Shown here: one piece after another, positions 8,851-17,105 of the stretch
Position numbering within the stretch: the first letter of the stretch is position 1
Layout: every line of letters starts with the position of its first letter
DNA from: Verrucomicrobiaceae bacterium UBA7681
Lineage (GTDB): Bacteria; Verrucomicrobiota; Verrucomicrobiia; Verrucomicrobiales; Verrucomicrobiaceae
DNA: 64,000 nt
Assembly: GCA_002482965.1 (NCBI GenBank)
Contig: DLGZ01000002.1
Coordinates: 7,954-71,953 of the forward strand
Direction of reading: 5' to 3'
Position numbers and translations under genes: made by a program
Notes under the pieces: generated by a model
Told to the model about the DNA's origin: nothing
Seen by the model: only the letters and a program-made list of their open reading frames with translations
Database searches by the model: none

Positions 8851-8992
8851 GGGGGTAAATGCTGGCAGAATTCCGCCCCTCGGTCAACCTCCGTGATGCA
8901 CAGGATTGCACCGAAGTAATAAATATAATCTTTGGTGTAATATTAATAGTTAGCATGCCATCCGCACAGAAAACGGACAGGCAGCCGGAAAG

Positions 8993-10156
8993 TTACGGCT
9001 CAGTTTTTGCCTCCGTATCCCGCCCCGCCTCCAGCATCCGCACGTTTTTCGCCACCAGCGGCAGCCACAGACTCACCCGCGTACCCAGCCCCTCGCGGCT
9101 TTCGATGTCGATCTCCCCCCCGTGCTCTCGAATAATACGGCGGACAATCAGCAGCCCCAAGCCAGTCCCTGTAGTCCGGGTGGTGGCGAAAGGCTGGAAG
9201 AGCTTCCCCATCTGCTCCGCATTGATCCCCTTCCCCGTATCCTCAAAACTCAGCCGCACCTCAAAATCGGTAAAGGTGCCGTTGATCGTCAGCGTGCCCC
9301 CCTTCGGCATCGCCTGGCAGGCATTGCGAATGAGATTGTACACCGCCTGCTTCATCTGTCCCGGATCCAGCGGCATGGCAGGCAAATCGGATCGCAGATC
9401 CAGCTTCAGCTTCACCTTGGAAGCTTCGATCTCCGGCTGGAGAAAGCGCACACACTCCTCCAGCAGCTCCCTCAACTGCACTCGCTGAAACTGCGGCTTC
9501 GTCGGCCGGATGGCCGCAAGAAACTGGCCAATGATGAAATCCAGCCGCTTGATCTCACCCGTAGCCACATCCAGATGCTCCCTTAGGCTAGCCCCCTTAG
9601 CCCCCATCTTCTTGAGACGGCGCTCAAGCAACTGCAGGTGGATCGTCAAAGAATTCAGCGGATTCCCCAGCTCATGCGCCACCCCGGCTGCCAGCAGCGT
9701 GAAGGCATTCAGCCGCTCGCTTTCAAGCTGCTCCTCCGTCCGCTTCCGCGTCTCCGTCACATCACGGATCAGCATCACAAAACCCAGCGCCGAGTCATCA
9801 TCGATGCTCGTGATATAGAAATTCAGGTAGCGGTTCTCCGGGTAAAACACCTCCAGATCCCGGCTCACCACCGTCCCCGGCTTAAGCAGTTCATTCCAGT
9901 CCAGCCCCCGCACCCCCTGCGCCAGCCGCTGGCCAATCACCTGATCCTGCTCCAGACCAAAAAAAGTGCACGCCGCCCGGTTCACATAACTGACCTTGCC
10001 CTCCGTATCCAGCAGGATCACCCCCTCCTGCAGCGCCTCGAACACCTTCTCCTGAAATTTCTTCTCCCGCACCAGCTCCAGCACAATGCCCTGAACCTCG
10101 CCCGGTTCCAGGCGGTCCATGCGTTTGATAAGCTTGTCAATGAAGGCAGATCTCAT
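8993..10156 (-). CDS. PAS-domain sensor histidine kinase, NtrB-like, orphan
   Basis: 387 residues from ATG 10156. Order: a short helical N-terminus, a PAS domain at about residues 35-145 ('ALQEGVILLDTEGKVSYVN'), a phospho-acceptor helix with the H-box 'AAGVAHELGNPLNSL' and a HATPase_c domain with N-box 'NLIRNACQAM', G1 'FEDTGKGI' and G2 'TTGTGLGL'. There are no membrane segments, so it should sense a cytoplasmic signal and autophosphorylate. No response-regulator gene is next to it. The open frame continues upstream, but the longer N-terminus is the antisense of cutA and is not real. Its start is only 12 bases from the divergent cutA start. ATG 10120 ('MDRLEPGEVQ') is an alternative. Confidence 0.92.
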   Translation of the reverse strand: MRSAFIDKLIKRMDRLEPGEVQGIVLELVREKKFQEKVFEALQEGVILLDTEGKVSYVNRAACTFFGLEQDQVIGQRLAQGVRGLDWNELLKPGTVVSRDLEVFYPENRYLNFYITSIDDDSALGFVMLIRDVTETRKRTEEQLESERLNAFTLLAAGVAHELGNPLNSLTIHLQLLERRLKKMGAKGASLREHLDVATGEIKRLDFIIGQFLAAIRPTKPQFQRVQLRELLEECVRFLQPEIEASKVKLKLDLRSDLPAMPLDPGQMKQAVYNLIRNACQAMPKGGTLTINGTFTDFEVRLSFEDTGKGINAEQMGKLFQPFATTRTTGTGLGLLIVRRIIREHGGEIDIESREGLGTRVSLWLPLVAKNVRMLEAGRDTEAKTEP

Positions 10157-10168
10157 AGGCTGACGATT

Positions 10169-10507
10169 ATGAACGACCTCCTGATCGTCTTTTGCACCTT
10201 CCCCGACCTCGGGAAAGCCCGCGAGACTGCCACGGCCCTGGTGGAATCGCAACTCGCCGCCTGCGTCAATCTCATTCCCGCCATCGAATCCATCTACCGC
10301 TGGCAGGGAAAAGTCGAAACCTCTGCCGAAGTCCTCGCCATCTTCAAAACCACCCCCACCACCTACCCCCTCTTCGAATCCCGCCTCCACGAACTCCACC
10401 CCTACGACGTCCCAGAAATCGTCGCCCTGAAACCAGAACAAGTGTCTGAAGCATACGCGAGGTGGGTGGAGATTTCAGTGTTGGGAGAATCTCGTGCGAA
10501 CATATAA
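10169..10507 (+). CDS. cutA: CutA1 divalent-cation tolerance protein
   Basis: 112 residues from ATG 10169, the usual CutA1 length. Family motifs are clear: 'VFCTFPDLGKARETATALV', 'LAACVNLIPAIESIYRWQGK', 'EVLAIFKTTPTTYPLFESRL' and 'HPYDVPEIVAL'. CutA1 proteins form very stable trimers with a ferredoxin-like fold; a role in copper or other metal tolerance is traditional, but the molecular function is not settled. The gene diverges from the histidine kinase with only 12 bases between start codons. Its last 33 bases overlap the convergent gene 10475-10960. No metal-responsive operator is visible. Confidence 0.93.
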   Translation: MNDLLIVFCTFPDLGKARETATALVESQLAACVNLIPAIESIYRWQGKVETSAEVLAIFKTTPTTYPLFESRLHELHPYDVPEIVALKPEQVSEAYARWVEISVLGESRANI

Positions 10508-10960
10508 AAAGGCCTCTTCAAATCCCTTCGCTCGATGTGCAATTTTAAGGTTTGAAGCGATACATTCAAAGGTCGATTCCTTCATAGTAGCTATGAAATG
10601 AAATAGTTTCTCCCCGCGTCCGGCTGGCACAGTCATGCCTCGCCCGCCCCAGATTCTCCGCGATGTTTCATGCATCTGGTTTGATATCTCTCTGAGCCAC
10701 GGCGTATCATCGGAGACGAAAATCGACGCGTCCCCTGAAGATATACCATCACGGTAATGTGGGTGCTCTGGCAACCCTTCATCGTTGGGATAGCCAAAGC
10801 GACTCGATGCACAGCCTTCACACTCAACCACAATCACCTCAGATACGCTATCGAAGGGGTAGAACAGAAGAAAAGTGTCCCATCCGTCCTGAAGCAATGT
10901 CTCGCATGGAACGTTTGGAGAAGGCTCGCAGCCGAGGTCGTATGGCTTGAAGATGGTCAT
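10475..10960 (-). CDS. Hypothetical protein, 161 residues
   Basis: Open frame from ATG 10960, overlapping the 3' end of convergent cutA by 33 bases. The product is soluble, with no signal or membrane segment, and unusually rich in acidic and aromatic residues ('TLLQDGWDTFLLFYPFDSV', 'HRDGISSGDASIFVSDDTP'-like centre). Its base composition is more A+T-rich than neighbouring genes, hinting at later acquisition. I do not recognise a family. It lies 12 bases downstream of the gltX stop on the same strand, so it may be expressed from gltX read-through. Confidence 0.55.
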   Translation of the reverse strand: MTIFKPYDLGCEPSPNVPCETLLQDGWDTFLLFYPFDSVSEVIVVECEGCASSRFGYPNDEGLPEHPHYRDGISSGDASIFVSDDTPWLREISNQMHETSRRIWGGRGMTVPAGRGEKLFHFIATMKESTFECIASNLKIAHRAKGFEEAFLYVRTRFSQH

Positions 10961-10972
10961 GAATTCATAGGG

Positions 10973-12298
10973 TTAACTGAGGAATAGCACCTCCCCCAGC
11001 GCCCTCTCAATCCGCGCAATCGTCTTCTCCTTCCCAATCAAATGCGCAATCGTCGTCACCCCCGGCCCACGTGACTGCCCGCTCAGCGCAAAGCGCAACA
11101 ACGGCATCATCGCACCCGGCTTCACGCTCAGCGCCTTCGCTGCCGCTTCCACGGCATCATGCACGCTCTGCTCAGTCCACTCCGCAGCTTGCGCCAGTTG
11201 CTCACTCGCAGCCTTCAGCAGCCCAGCATTCTCCGGCTTGGCCTTGAGCTTCGTCACCACATCCGCCTCAAAAGGATAGTCCTCACGGAAGAAGTAATGC
11301 ACCCACTCCGGCAGTTCGGTCAGCAGGCTCACCTTCTCCCGCACGCTGTGCACCGCAGCAGCAGCCATGGCATCATCCTCCCAGACGAGGCCCTTTGCGG
11401 CGAGGAAAGTCCGTCCATTCTGCAGCAAATCTTCCGGGCTCAGCTCCCGCAAATACTGCGCGTTAAACCACAGTGCCTTCTTCAGATCAAACTTCGCATT
11501 GCTGCTGTGAATCGCATCCGCATCAAACAACGCAGTCAGCTCCTCACGCGAAAGCTTTTCGCTCTCCGCCTTCGGCGTCCACCCCAGCATGCAAAGGTAG
11601 TTAAACACCGCAGCAGGCAGGAACCCCGCATTCATATAGCTATGCTCAATAGCACTGCCCTCATCCCGCTTGCTCATCTTGCTGCCGTCCGGATTCAAAA
11701 TCAGCGGAATGTGCGCATAAGTCGGCGGCGTAGCCCCAAACGCATTGAAGAGATCGATATGCTTCCAGGTATTCGAAAGATGATCCTCACCCCGCAGCAC
11801 ATGCGTCATGCGCATCTCAATATCATCCACCACATTCACAAAGTGGAAAATGTAGCTACCATCCGGGCGGCGAATCGTCATGTCCGGCTCCTCAGTCGGC
11901 GCAAACGTCACGTCTCCGCAAACCAAGTCATGCACCGTGATCGCCGTACGGCTGAACTTGAAACGCATTGCGCCATCAGCCTCCGCATACACGCGTCCCG
12001 CATCCTCCAGCTTTTGGAAATACGCATCATAGATGTCCTTCCGCTGGCTTTGGAAATACGGTCCACAATCACCGCCCGCTTCCGGCCCCTCATCCCAGTC
12101 CAGCCCAAGCCAGCGCATGCCCTTGATGATCCCCGCAGCAGCCTCCGCCGTGTTGCGTGCGCCATCGGTGTCTTCCACACGCAGGATGAAAGTGCCGCCA
12201 GTCTTGCGCGCCATCAGCCAGTTAAACAACGCCGTGCGGGCGCCTCCGACATGAAGATCACCGGTGGGGGAAGGAGCAAAGCGAACGCGAATGGACAT
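10973..12298 (-). CDS. gltX: Glutamyl-tRNA synthetase
   Basis: Class I aminoacyl-tRNA synthetase that charges tRNA-Glu. From ATG 12298 the protein is 441 residues, slightly short for the family (about 465-500). The first class I signature is in 'RFAPSPTGDLHVGGAR' and the KMSKS loop is 'GSKMSKRDEG'. 'EDTDGARN' and 'HVLRGEDHLSNTWKHIDLF' are family landmarks. The C-terminal anticodon-binding part is short. The upstream-extended frame (to 12391) lacks homology and the ATG at 12298 gives the canonical start. Upstream is a 124-base divergent region shared with the AsmA-like gene. Confidence 0.96.
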   Translation of the reverse strand: MSIRVRFAPSPTGDLHVGGARTALFNWLMARKTGGTFILRVEDTDGARNTAEAAAGIIKGMRWLGLDWDEGPEAGGDCGPYFQSQRKDIYDAYFQKLEDAGRVYAEADGAMRFKFSRTAITVHDLVCGDVTFAPTEEPDMTIRRPDGSYIFHFVNVVDDIEMRMTHVLRGEDHLSNTWKHIDLFNAFGATPPTYAHIPLILNPDGSKMSKRDEGSAIEHSYMNAGFLPAAVFNYLCMLGWTPKAESEKLSREELTALFDADAIHSSNAKFDLKKALWFNAQYLRELSPEDLLQNGRTFLAAKGLVWEDDAMAAAAVHSVREKVSLLTELPEWVHYFFREDYPFEADVVTKLKAKPENAGLLKAASEQLAQAAEWTEQSVHDAVEAAAKALSVKPGAMMPLLRFALSGQSRGPGVTTIAHLIGKEKTIARIERALGEVLFLS

Positions 12299-12381
12299 GG
12301 AAGGAAGAGGGTTGGAACAGCCGTTTGACCGCGCAGAGCGATCATGAAACGGGGCATGACAATAGCCGGGATTCGCCAATT

Positions 12382-12409
12382 CAAATTTCAAATCTCAAAT
12401 TTCAAATCG
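12382..12409. repeat. Perfect 14-bp tandem duplication
   Basis: TCAAATTTCAAATC occurs twice head to tail (12382-12395 and 12396-12409), itself built from shorter CAAAT units, in the divergent region and ending 13 bases before the plus-strand start at 12423. It could be an operator or a slipped-strand product. Confidence 0.7.
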
Positions 12410-12422
12410 CGCAGGACTGTTT

Positions 12423-13892
12423 ATGCTCACCCCCATGAAGATCACCCGCATCCTGCTTATCCTTCTTGGCCTCGGGCTGCTGCTCGCCGTGGCAGCCCCT
12501 CTGGGCGGTGTCTGGTGGCTGCGCCAGTATGTGAACAAAGAGCGCCTCACGCTGGAGACAGAGAAGAACATCAATGCACGCGTCCAGATCGATGACGTAA
12601 ACCTCTCCATCCTCTCCTGGCCGCCCAGCCTGCGCCTCACAGGCATCAAGATCGGCCCGCGCGATCAATACGCCGGCACCCCCATCGCGGCCCGCCCGCC
12701 AATGCAGCACGCACCCGTGCAAGCCGAGATGGCCTATCTGGAACTAGTCCCCGAAGGCCTCTGGCACCGTCAATTTTATCCGCGTGTACTCCGCCTCATC
12801 GGCCTGGATGTGACTGAAACCATCAGCCCACAGGACGGCAGCTCTCTCCAAAAGCTCTTTCAGCCACCACCCGAAAAACTGACCCAGATGCAAATGGACG
12901 AGGTGCCCCGTGCCATCCCCATCCAAACTGCCCCGCCCGTGGCCGCCGTCCCTCCGCCGGGCGCGCCACCACCCGCTTTAACGACGCCACCTATCACAGC
13001 ACCTCCCGCCGAGCCAAAGCCCACCGCCACCCGCCTCTCCCTCCAGGAAATCAGCATCGAGCAGGCCCATTTCCGCATCACCAATCAGGGCGTCGATTCG
13101 CAGTTCAAGGCTGACATCAGCAACTTCAGCCTCGCACTCACCGACATCGACATCGACCCCGAAGATCTCACCGCCCACAATCGGCTGCACATACGCCTCG
13201 CCGCCAAGGCGGTCGTGGACGGCGTGGCGCAGATCGGCGGCCAACCGCGGCAGGTCCGTTTTGCAGACATGACCCTCCATGGCGAAGGAGACGTGAATCC
13301 CGTGGACCCCGCCACGCGAATGTGGTCGCCTGCGGCGGATCTCAACCTCATCATCGACCGTGGCTCCTCCATCGGCGGAAACATGACCATCGGCGAGACC
13401 GCCGGCCAGCATCTGGACAAGCTCATGAAATACGGCATCGACCTCCGCGCCATCCGCATCGGCGGCATGCTCGCCCAGGATGTACATGCCCACATCCTCT
13501 ACCGCGAGCAGTCATTGCGCTTCCTCGATGACGCACTCATTTCGCTTCCGGACTACGACTACACCATCAAGCGTGACTCATGGATGGACTTCGCCAAAGA
13601 CCAGCAGGGCCTGCTCACCCGGCTGTCCTGCGGCGAGGCTCTCAAGCAAAGCCTCATGCAGGGCATCGCCAGTCGTGGCATCAATCGGACTATCTCACAG
13701 CTCGTGGTGGAGGGCCTTTCCGACAGCCGTGGTCGCCTGACCTTCGACCTCACCATCACCGGCTCGATCTCCCATCCCGAGGTCAAACCCGACCTCCAAG
13801 TGAAATTGGAAGGCCTGCTGGGAAACGACATCGAAGAACAAGCCAAAGGCCTCATCAACACCTTCAAAGGCCTCAAAGGACTCTTCAAATAA
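12423..13892 (+). CDS. AsmA-like / DUF748-type envelope protein
   Basis: 489 residues. An N-terminal hydrophobic anchor ('ILLILLGLGLLLAVAAPLGG', about residues 10-30) is followed by the AsmA-type entry 'VNLSILSWPPSLRLTGIKIG'. A long Pro/Ala-rich linker lies near residues 165-200 ('APPVAAVPPPGAPPPALTTP'), then repeated amphipathic strands ending in 'NDIEEQAKGLINTFKGLKGL'. AsmA/TamB-like proteins are anchored in the inner membrane, span the periplasm and are linked to lipid traffic or outer-membrane assembly; the role here is inferred. AGGA 9 bases upstream supports ATG 12423 over an internal ATG at 12435. It diverges from gltX and is followed by a repeat-bearing gap. Confidence 0.72.
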   Translation: MLTPMKITRILLILLGLGLLLAVAAPLGGVWWLRQYVNKERLTLETEKNINARVQIDDVNLSILSWPPSLRLTGIKIGPRDQYAGTPIAARPPMQHAPVQAEMAYLELVPEGLWHRQFYPRVLRLIGLDVTETISPQDGSSLQKLFQPPPEKLTQMQMDEVPRAIPIQTAPPVAAVPPPGAPPPALTTPPITAPPAEPKPTATRLSLQEISIEQAHFRITNQGVDSQFKADISNFSLALTDIDIDPEDLTAHNRLHIRLAAKAVVDGVAQIGGQPRQVRFADMTLHGEGDVNPVDPATRMWSPAADLNLIIDRGSSIGGNMTIGETAGQHLDKLMKYGIDLRAIRIGGMLAQDVHAHILYREQSLRFLDDALISLPDYDYTIKRDSWMDFAKDQQGLLTRLSCGEALKQSLMQGIASRGINRTISQLVVEGLSDSRGRLTFDLTITGSISHPEVKPDLQVKLEGLLGNDIEEQAKGLINTFKGLKGLFK

Positions 13893-13982
13893 CGCAGCAG
13901 CGGCACCGCCCGGTAGTTTGAATCTACCAATAGTCCACTCCTCCTAAAAGGTGGTGAAATGTGGCATAAACTTTCTTGGCAA

Positions 13983-14052
13983 GAATGCCGCTCGGTTAAG
14001 GCGACATCTTTGGAGCATCGTTCACTGCCTCGGAACTTCCTTGGCAGACTGG
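13983..14052. repeat. Upstream box of repeat family, copy A
   Basis: The segment opens with GAATGCCGCTCGGTTAAGGC and ends with GGCAGACTGG. The same opening, ending and spacing recur at 18146-18216, and a shorter version at 32682-32703. All three lie upstream of a copy of the hairpin repeat. Confidence 0.7.
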
Positions 14053-14085
14053 CATCATCTTTCGCCACTCCTCCCCGCACCACAC

Positions 14086-14250
14086 CAGCCCTGAAGGGGC
14101 TGTGTAATTCAGCCCAGGGTCAGCCGAGCCTCAGCGAGGCGACCCTGGGTATATCAATACACGACCGGGAAGCAAACCCACCACTCCGCCACATCCCACG
14201 CCAACCAGCAGCGTCTGCACTGAACTCCGCCGCAAGCAGAGCGTCCCCCC
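14086..14250. repeat. Two-hairpin intergenic repeat, copy A
   Basis: Hairpin 1 is CAGCCC-TGAAG-GGGCTG (14086-14102). Hairpin 2 has outer arms CCCAGGGTC (14113-14121) and GACCCTGGG (14141-14149) and an inner GCCT/AGGC stem. A conserved tail follows: ACGACCGGGAAGCAAACCCA, CCAGCAGCGTCTGCA, then GAGCGTCC. Four more copies occur at 18475, 23926, 26705 and 32789, all in this orientation. The 441-base gap 13893-14333 contains this repeat, its upstream box and presumably the sppA promoter; I see no gene in it. Confidence 0.85.
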
Positions 14251-14333
14251 ATCTCCGAATCCAGCATCATCCCCTAAACTGCGTGCCATTCACGCTTGGC
14301 AAGTTCCCACCCGCCGCTTAGCATTCACTCCTT

Positions 14334-15368
14334 ATGAGCAATAAAACTTATGGATGCCTGATCGCCCTGCTGCTGCTCGGCCTCATTGTGAGTCTGGGCC
14401 TGAATGTGGGCCAGTTCCTCGGCAAGCTGGACCTTGATGTCGGCTCTGACGGCAGCTTTTCGACCGCTCGGCCCAAGAAGCATCTGCACGAAGTCACGGT
14501 CGAGTCCCCCAAGCAGTCCACCAAGGACAAGATCGTCCACATCGACCTTGAAGGCGTGATTTCGTCGATGTCCGTGAGCGGACTTTTTGCCGAAGCCATG
14601 CCGAGCGTGGATTCGATCAAGACCGCCTTGGAGCAGGCCGTGGCTGACACGAATGTGAAGGCCATCGTGCTCCGGGTGAACTCCCCCGGCGGCGAGGTCA
14701 CCGCCTCCGACATCATCTACAATGCGGTGAAAAAAGCCTCCAAGGTCAAGCCTGTGGTCGTTTACATGGACTCCATGGCAGCCTCCGGCGGCTACTACGT
14801 CGCCTGCGGTGCCACCAAGATCGTGGCCAGTGAAACCACACTCACCGCCAGCATCGGCGTGATCATCGAAACCATGAACTACAGCGAGCTCTTTGGCAAA
14901 GTAGGCCTGTCCATGACCGCCTTCACCAGCGGCGCCTTCAAGGACTCGCTGAGCGGTGCACGCCCCATGCGTGAAGATGAAAAAGCCTATGTGCAGAATC
15001 TCGTCATGCAGATGTATGACCGCTTCCTCGGCATCGTCTCCGAGGCACGCGGCGTGCCGAAGGAACTGCTCAAGAGCACCGTGGCCGACGGCCGTGTGGT
15101 GACCGGTCGTGAAGCTCTGGCCGCCAAGCTGGTCGATCAAATCGGTTATGTGGAGGACGCCTATGCGCTGGCACGCACCCTCGGCGAAGCCCCAGATGCC
15201 GGCGTGGTGAAGTATCGCAACGAAGTCAGTCTGTTTGATGCCTTGGGCATGGCTTCGGCCAAAGCGGGAGCACCACCGGCCAAGGTGCAGTTGGATGTGA
15301 GCAGCGGCCTGCTGCCAAAGCTCCTGCCCGGCGTGCCTTATTACCTTCCCCCCAGCTTTGCCCACTGA
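14334..15368 (+). CDS. sppA: Signal peptide peptidase SppA, S49 family
   Basis: 344 residues; one N-terminal membrane anchor ('CLIALLLLGLIVSLGLNVG') and a single S49 protease domain, like the short SppA type. The Ser nucleophile is in 'MDSMAASGGYY' and the general-base Lys in 'TSGAFKD', followed by 'ADGRVVTGREALAAKLVDQI'. It should degrade cleaved signal peptides or membrane peptides at the outer face of the inner membrane. Its stop is followed after two bases by the CPBP protease gene, so the pair is co-transcribed. No Shine-Dalgarno sequence is evident upstream of the ATG. Confidence 0.93.
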   Translation: MSNKTYGCLIALLLLGLIVSLGLNVGQFLGKLDLDVGSDGSFSTARPKKHLHEVTVESPKQSTKDKIVHIDLEGVISSMSVSGLFAEAMPSVDSIKTALEQAVADTNVKAIVLRVNSPGGEVTASDIIYNAVKKASKVKPVVVYMDSMAASGGYYVACGATKIVASETTLTASIGVIIETMNYSELFGKVGLSMTAFTSGAFKDSLSGARPMREDEKAYVQNLVMQMYDRFLGIVSEARGVPKELLKSTVADGRVVTGREALAAKLVDQIGYVEDAYALARTLGEAPDAGVVKYRNEVSLFDALGMASAKAGAPPAKVQLDVSSGLLPKLLPGVPYYLPPSFAH

Positions 15369-15370
15369 TC

Positions 15371-16210
15371 ATGCTGGATGCGCCTTCATTCGGGGTCCTG
15401 CACGATCTTTCCGTTTTTGTCAGCATCGCCACGGCGTTGGCGCTGGTCTGTTACTGGTTGCTGCGCCACCTGAGGCCCGAGGTTTCATGGAATCATGAAG
15501 GATCTGTGCTCTCGCGCCCCTATGGCGCGCCGGATTTGCTCGTGCTCGCCGGGATAGGCCTGTTTTTCATCCTCTCCATGCAGCCTCAGGCAGCAGGTGG
15601 CAGCAGCAGTGGTGGTGATACGGTCAGCGACAGCAGCCTGGTCATTGGCATGGTGTTCCATCTCACCGTATGTGCGGGGCTGCTGCTCTACCTGTTTCAG
15701 GTCCGCGGCCTCAATCCGGCCGAACTGTTTGGCCTGCAGAATCTGCACTGGCGCTCGCTGGCAGTGACCCTGGCAATATTCACGGTCATCATTTTGATCT
15801 CCGTGAATGCAGTGTCGGCGATTACAGTGTCCTGGTTGCACAACTTCTGGCCGGACCTCGATGTCCAGGAAACGGTGAAGGCCTTCCAAAAGTCGGACAG
15901 CATCGGCCTCAAAATTCTCGTGATCTTCCTGGCCGTCGTGATCGCCCCACTCGCGGAGGAGACGCTGTTTCGCGGCTTTGTCTATGGCGTCCTAAAGCGC
16001 TACACCGACGCCCCCTTCGCCGCGCTGAGTTCATCGCTGATGTTCGCCGTCATCCACCTGCACGTCGGCAGCCTTCTCCCCTTGTGGATGCTCGCCGTAT
16101 TTTTCTGCCTCGCCTATGAAATCACCGGCTGCCTCCTCGTCCCCATGCTCCTGCACGCCATCTTCAATGCCGTGAGCATCATCGCCATGCTGTTTGCGGA
16201 TGGAAAATAA
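15371..16210 (+). CDS. CPBP-family intramembrane metalloprotease (CAAX/Abi)
   Basis: 279 residues with about eight hydrophobic segments. The CPBP motif 1 EExxxR is in 'APLAEETLFRGFVYGVL'; motif 2 is 'FAVIHLH' and motif 3 'PMLLHAIFNAVSI', giving the Glu/His metal site inside the membrane. Relatives are Rce1-like prenyl-protein proteases and bacterial immunity or membrane-protein-processing enzymes; the substrate is unknown. It begins 2 bases after sppA, so two membrane peptidases form one operon. Confidence 0.9.
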   Translation: MLDAPSFGVLHDLSVFVSIATALALVCYWLLRHLRPEVSWNHEGSVLSRPYGAPDLLVLAGIGLFFILSMQPQAAGGSSSGGDTVSDSSLVIGMVFHLTVCAGLLLYLFQVRGLNPAELFGLQNLHWRSLAVTLAIFTVIILISVNAVSAITVSWLHNFWPDLDVQETVKAFQKSDSIGLKILVIFLAVVIAPLAEETLFRGFVYGVLKRYTDAPFAALSSSLMFAVIHLHVGSLLPLWMLAVFFCLAYEITGCLLVPMLLHAIFNAVSIIAMLFADGK

Positions 16211-16221
16211 ATGACTCGACC

Positions 16222-16260
16222 CTAGAAACTCGATTCTGGAATCCAGTATCGAGGATCTAG
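16222..16260. other. Nested hairpin between convergent genes
   Basis: Arms CTAGA/TCTAG, CTCGAT/ATCGAG and CTGG/CCAG nest symmetrically around an AAT loop, separated by small matched internal loops. It lies between the CPBP gene and fabG stops. There is no T-run, so it may be a repeat or a terminator without a U-tract. Confidence 0.5.
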
Positions 16261-16275
16261 CATCAAGCCGCTAGT

Positions 16276-17022
16276 TCACATCACCATTCCACCATCCACC
16301 GCCAGCACCTGACCGGTCACATATCGCGCCGCAGGGCTGGCAAGAAAGAGAACGGCTTGGGCAATATCTTCGCCGGTGCCGAGATCACCCAGCGGGATCT
16401 TCTTCAAAATCTCCCCCTTCACCGCATCATTGAGCACATGCGTCATGTCCGTGGCGATGAAGCCGGGACAGACCACATTCGCAGTCACACCACGACCAGC
16501 AAACTCGCGCGCCAGTGATTTGGTAAACCCAATGAGGCCCGCCTTGCTTGCCGCATAATTCGCCTGTCCAGCGTTGCCGATGAGGCCGATCACAGAACTG
16601 ATGTTGATGATCCGCGCCCCTTTTTGCTTCAGGATGCTGCGCTGGAAGGCCTTCACCATGTTGAAGGCACCTTTGAGGTTCGTGTCCAGCACGACATCCC
16701 AGTCTTCCTCGCTCATGCGCAGCAGCAGCCCGTCTTTGGTGACACCGGCGTTGTTCACCAGAATGTCCACGTGATCATAATCCGCGAGGATCTGCTTGCC
16801 CACCTCGGCGCAAGCTGCGCCATCCGCCACGTCGAGCGCATAGGCCTTCGCGGCATCGGGGTAGTTGGCGTTGATGGCATCCGCAGCGCTTTGCGCATTG
16901 GCCTGTGTGCGACTGACGACGGCGACTTTCGCGCCCTCGGCGGCAAAAGTTTCGGCGATGGCTTTGCCAATGCCACGTCCGGCACCGGTGACGACTGCGA
17001 TCTTATCTTGAAGTTTACCCAT
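16276..17022 (-). CDS. fabG: 3-oxoacyl-[acyl-carrier-protein] reductase
   Basis: Short-chain dehydrogenase of 248 residues reducing 3-oxoacyl-ACP with NADPH in fatty-acid elongation. Visible: Rossmann 'VVTGAGRGIGKAIA', 'NNAG' in 'ILVNNAGVTKDG', catalytic Ser in 'ISSVIG', the Tyr-Lys pair in 'YAASKAG' and the C-terminal 'VLAVDGGMVM'. Start chosen at ATG 17022 ('MGKLQDKIAVVTG'); in-frame ATGs at 17034 and 17043 are possible. It is not next to other fatty-acid genes: plsX and fabH lie 38 kb away. It diverges from 17106 across 83 bases. Confidence 0.93.
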   Translation of the reverse strand: MGKLQDKIAVVTGAGRGIGKAIAETFAAEGAKVAVVSRTQANAQSAADAINANYPDAAKAYALDVADGAACAEVGKQILADYDHVDILVNNAGVTKDGLLLRMSEEDWDVVLDTNLKGAFNMVKAFQRSILKQKGARIINISSVIGLIGNAGQANYAASKAGLIGFTKSLAREFAGRGVTANVVCPGFIATDMTHVLNDAVKGEILKKIPLGDLGTGEDIAQAVLFLASPAARYVTGQVLAVDGGMVM

Positions 17023-17105
17023 GCCTCCATCCATGAACGGCATGCCTCGCCGCGCAAGAAGAAGGTGCATAGCCCTCCGTGCATGCGTAGGGTCCGTCAT
17101 TGCCG

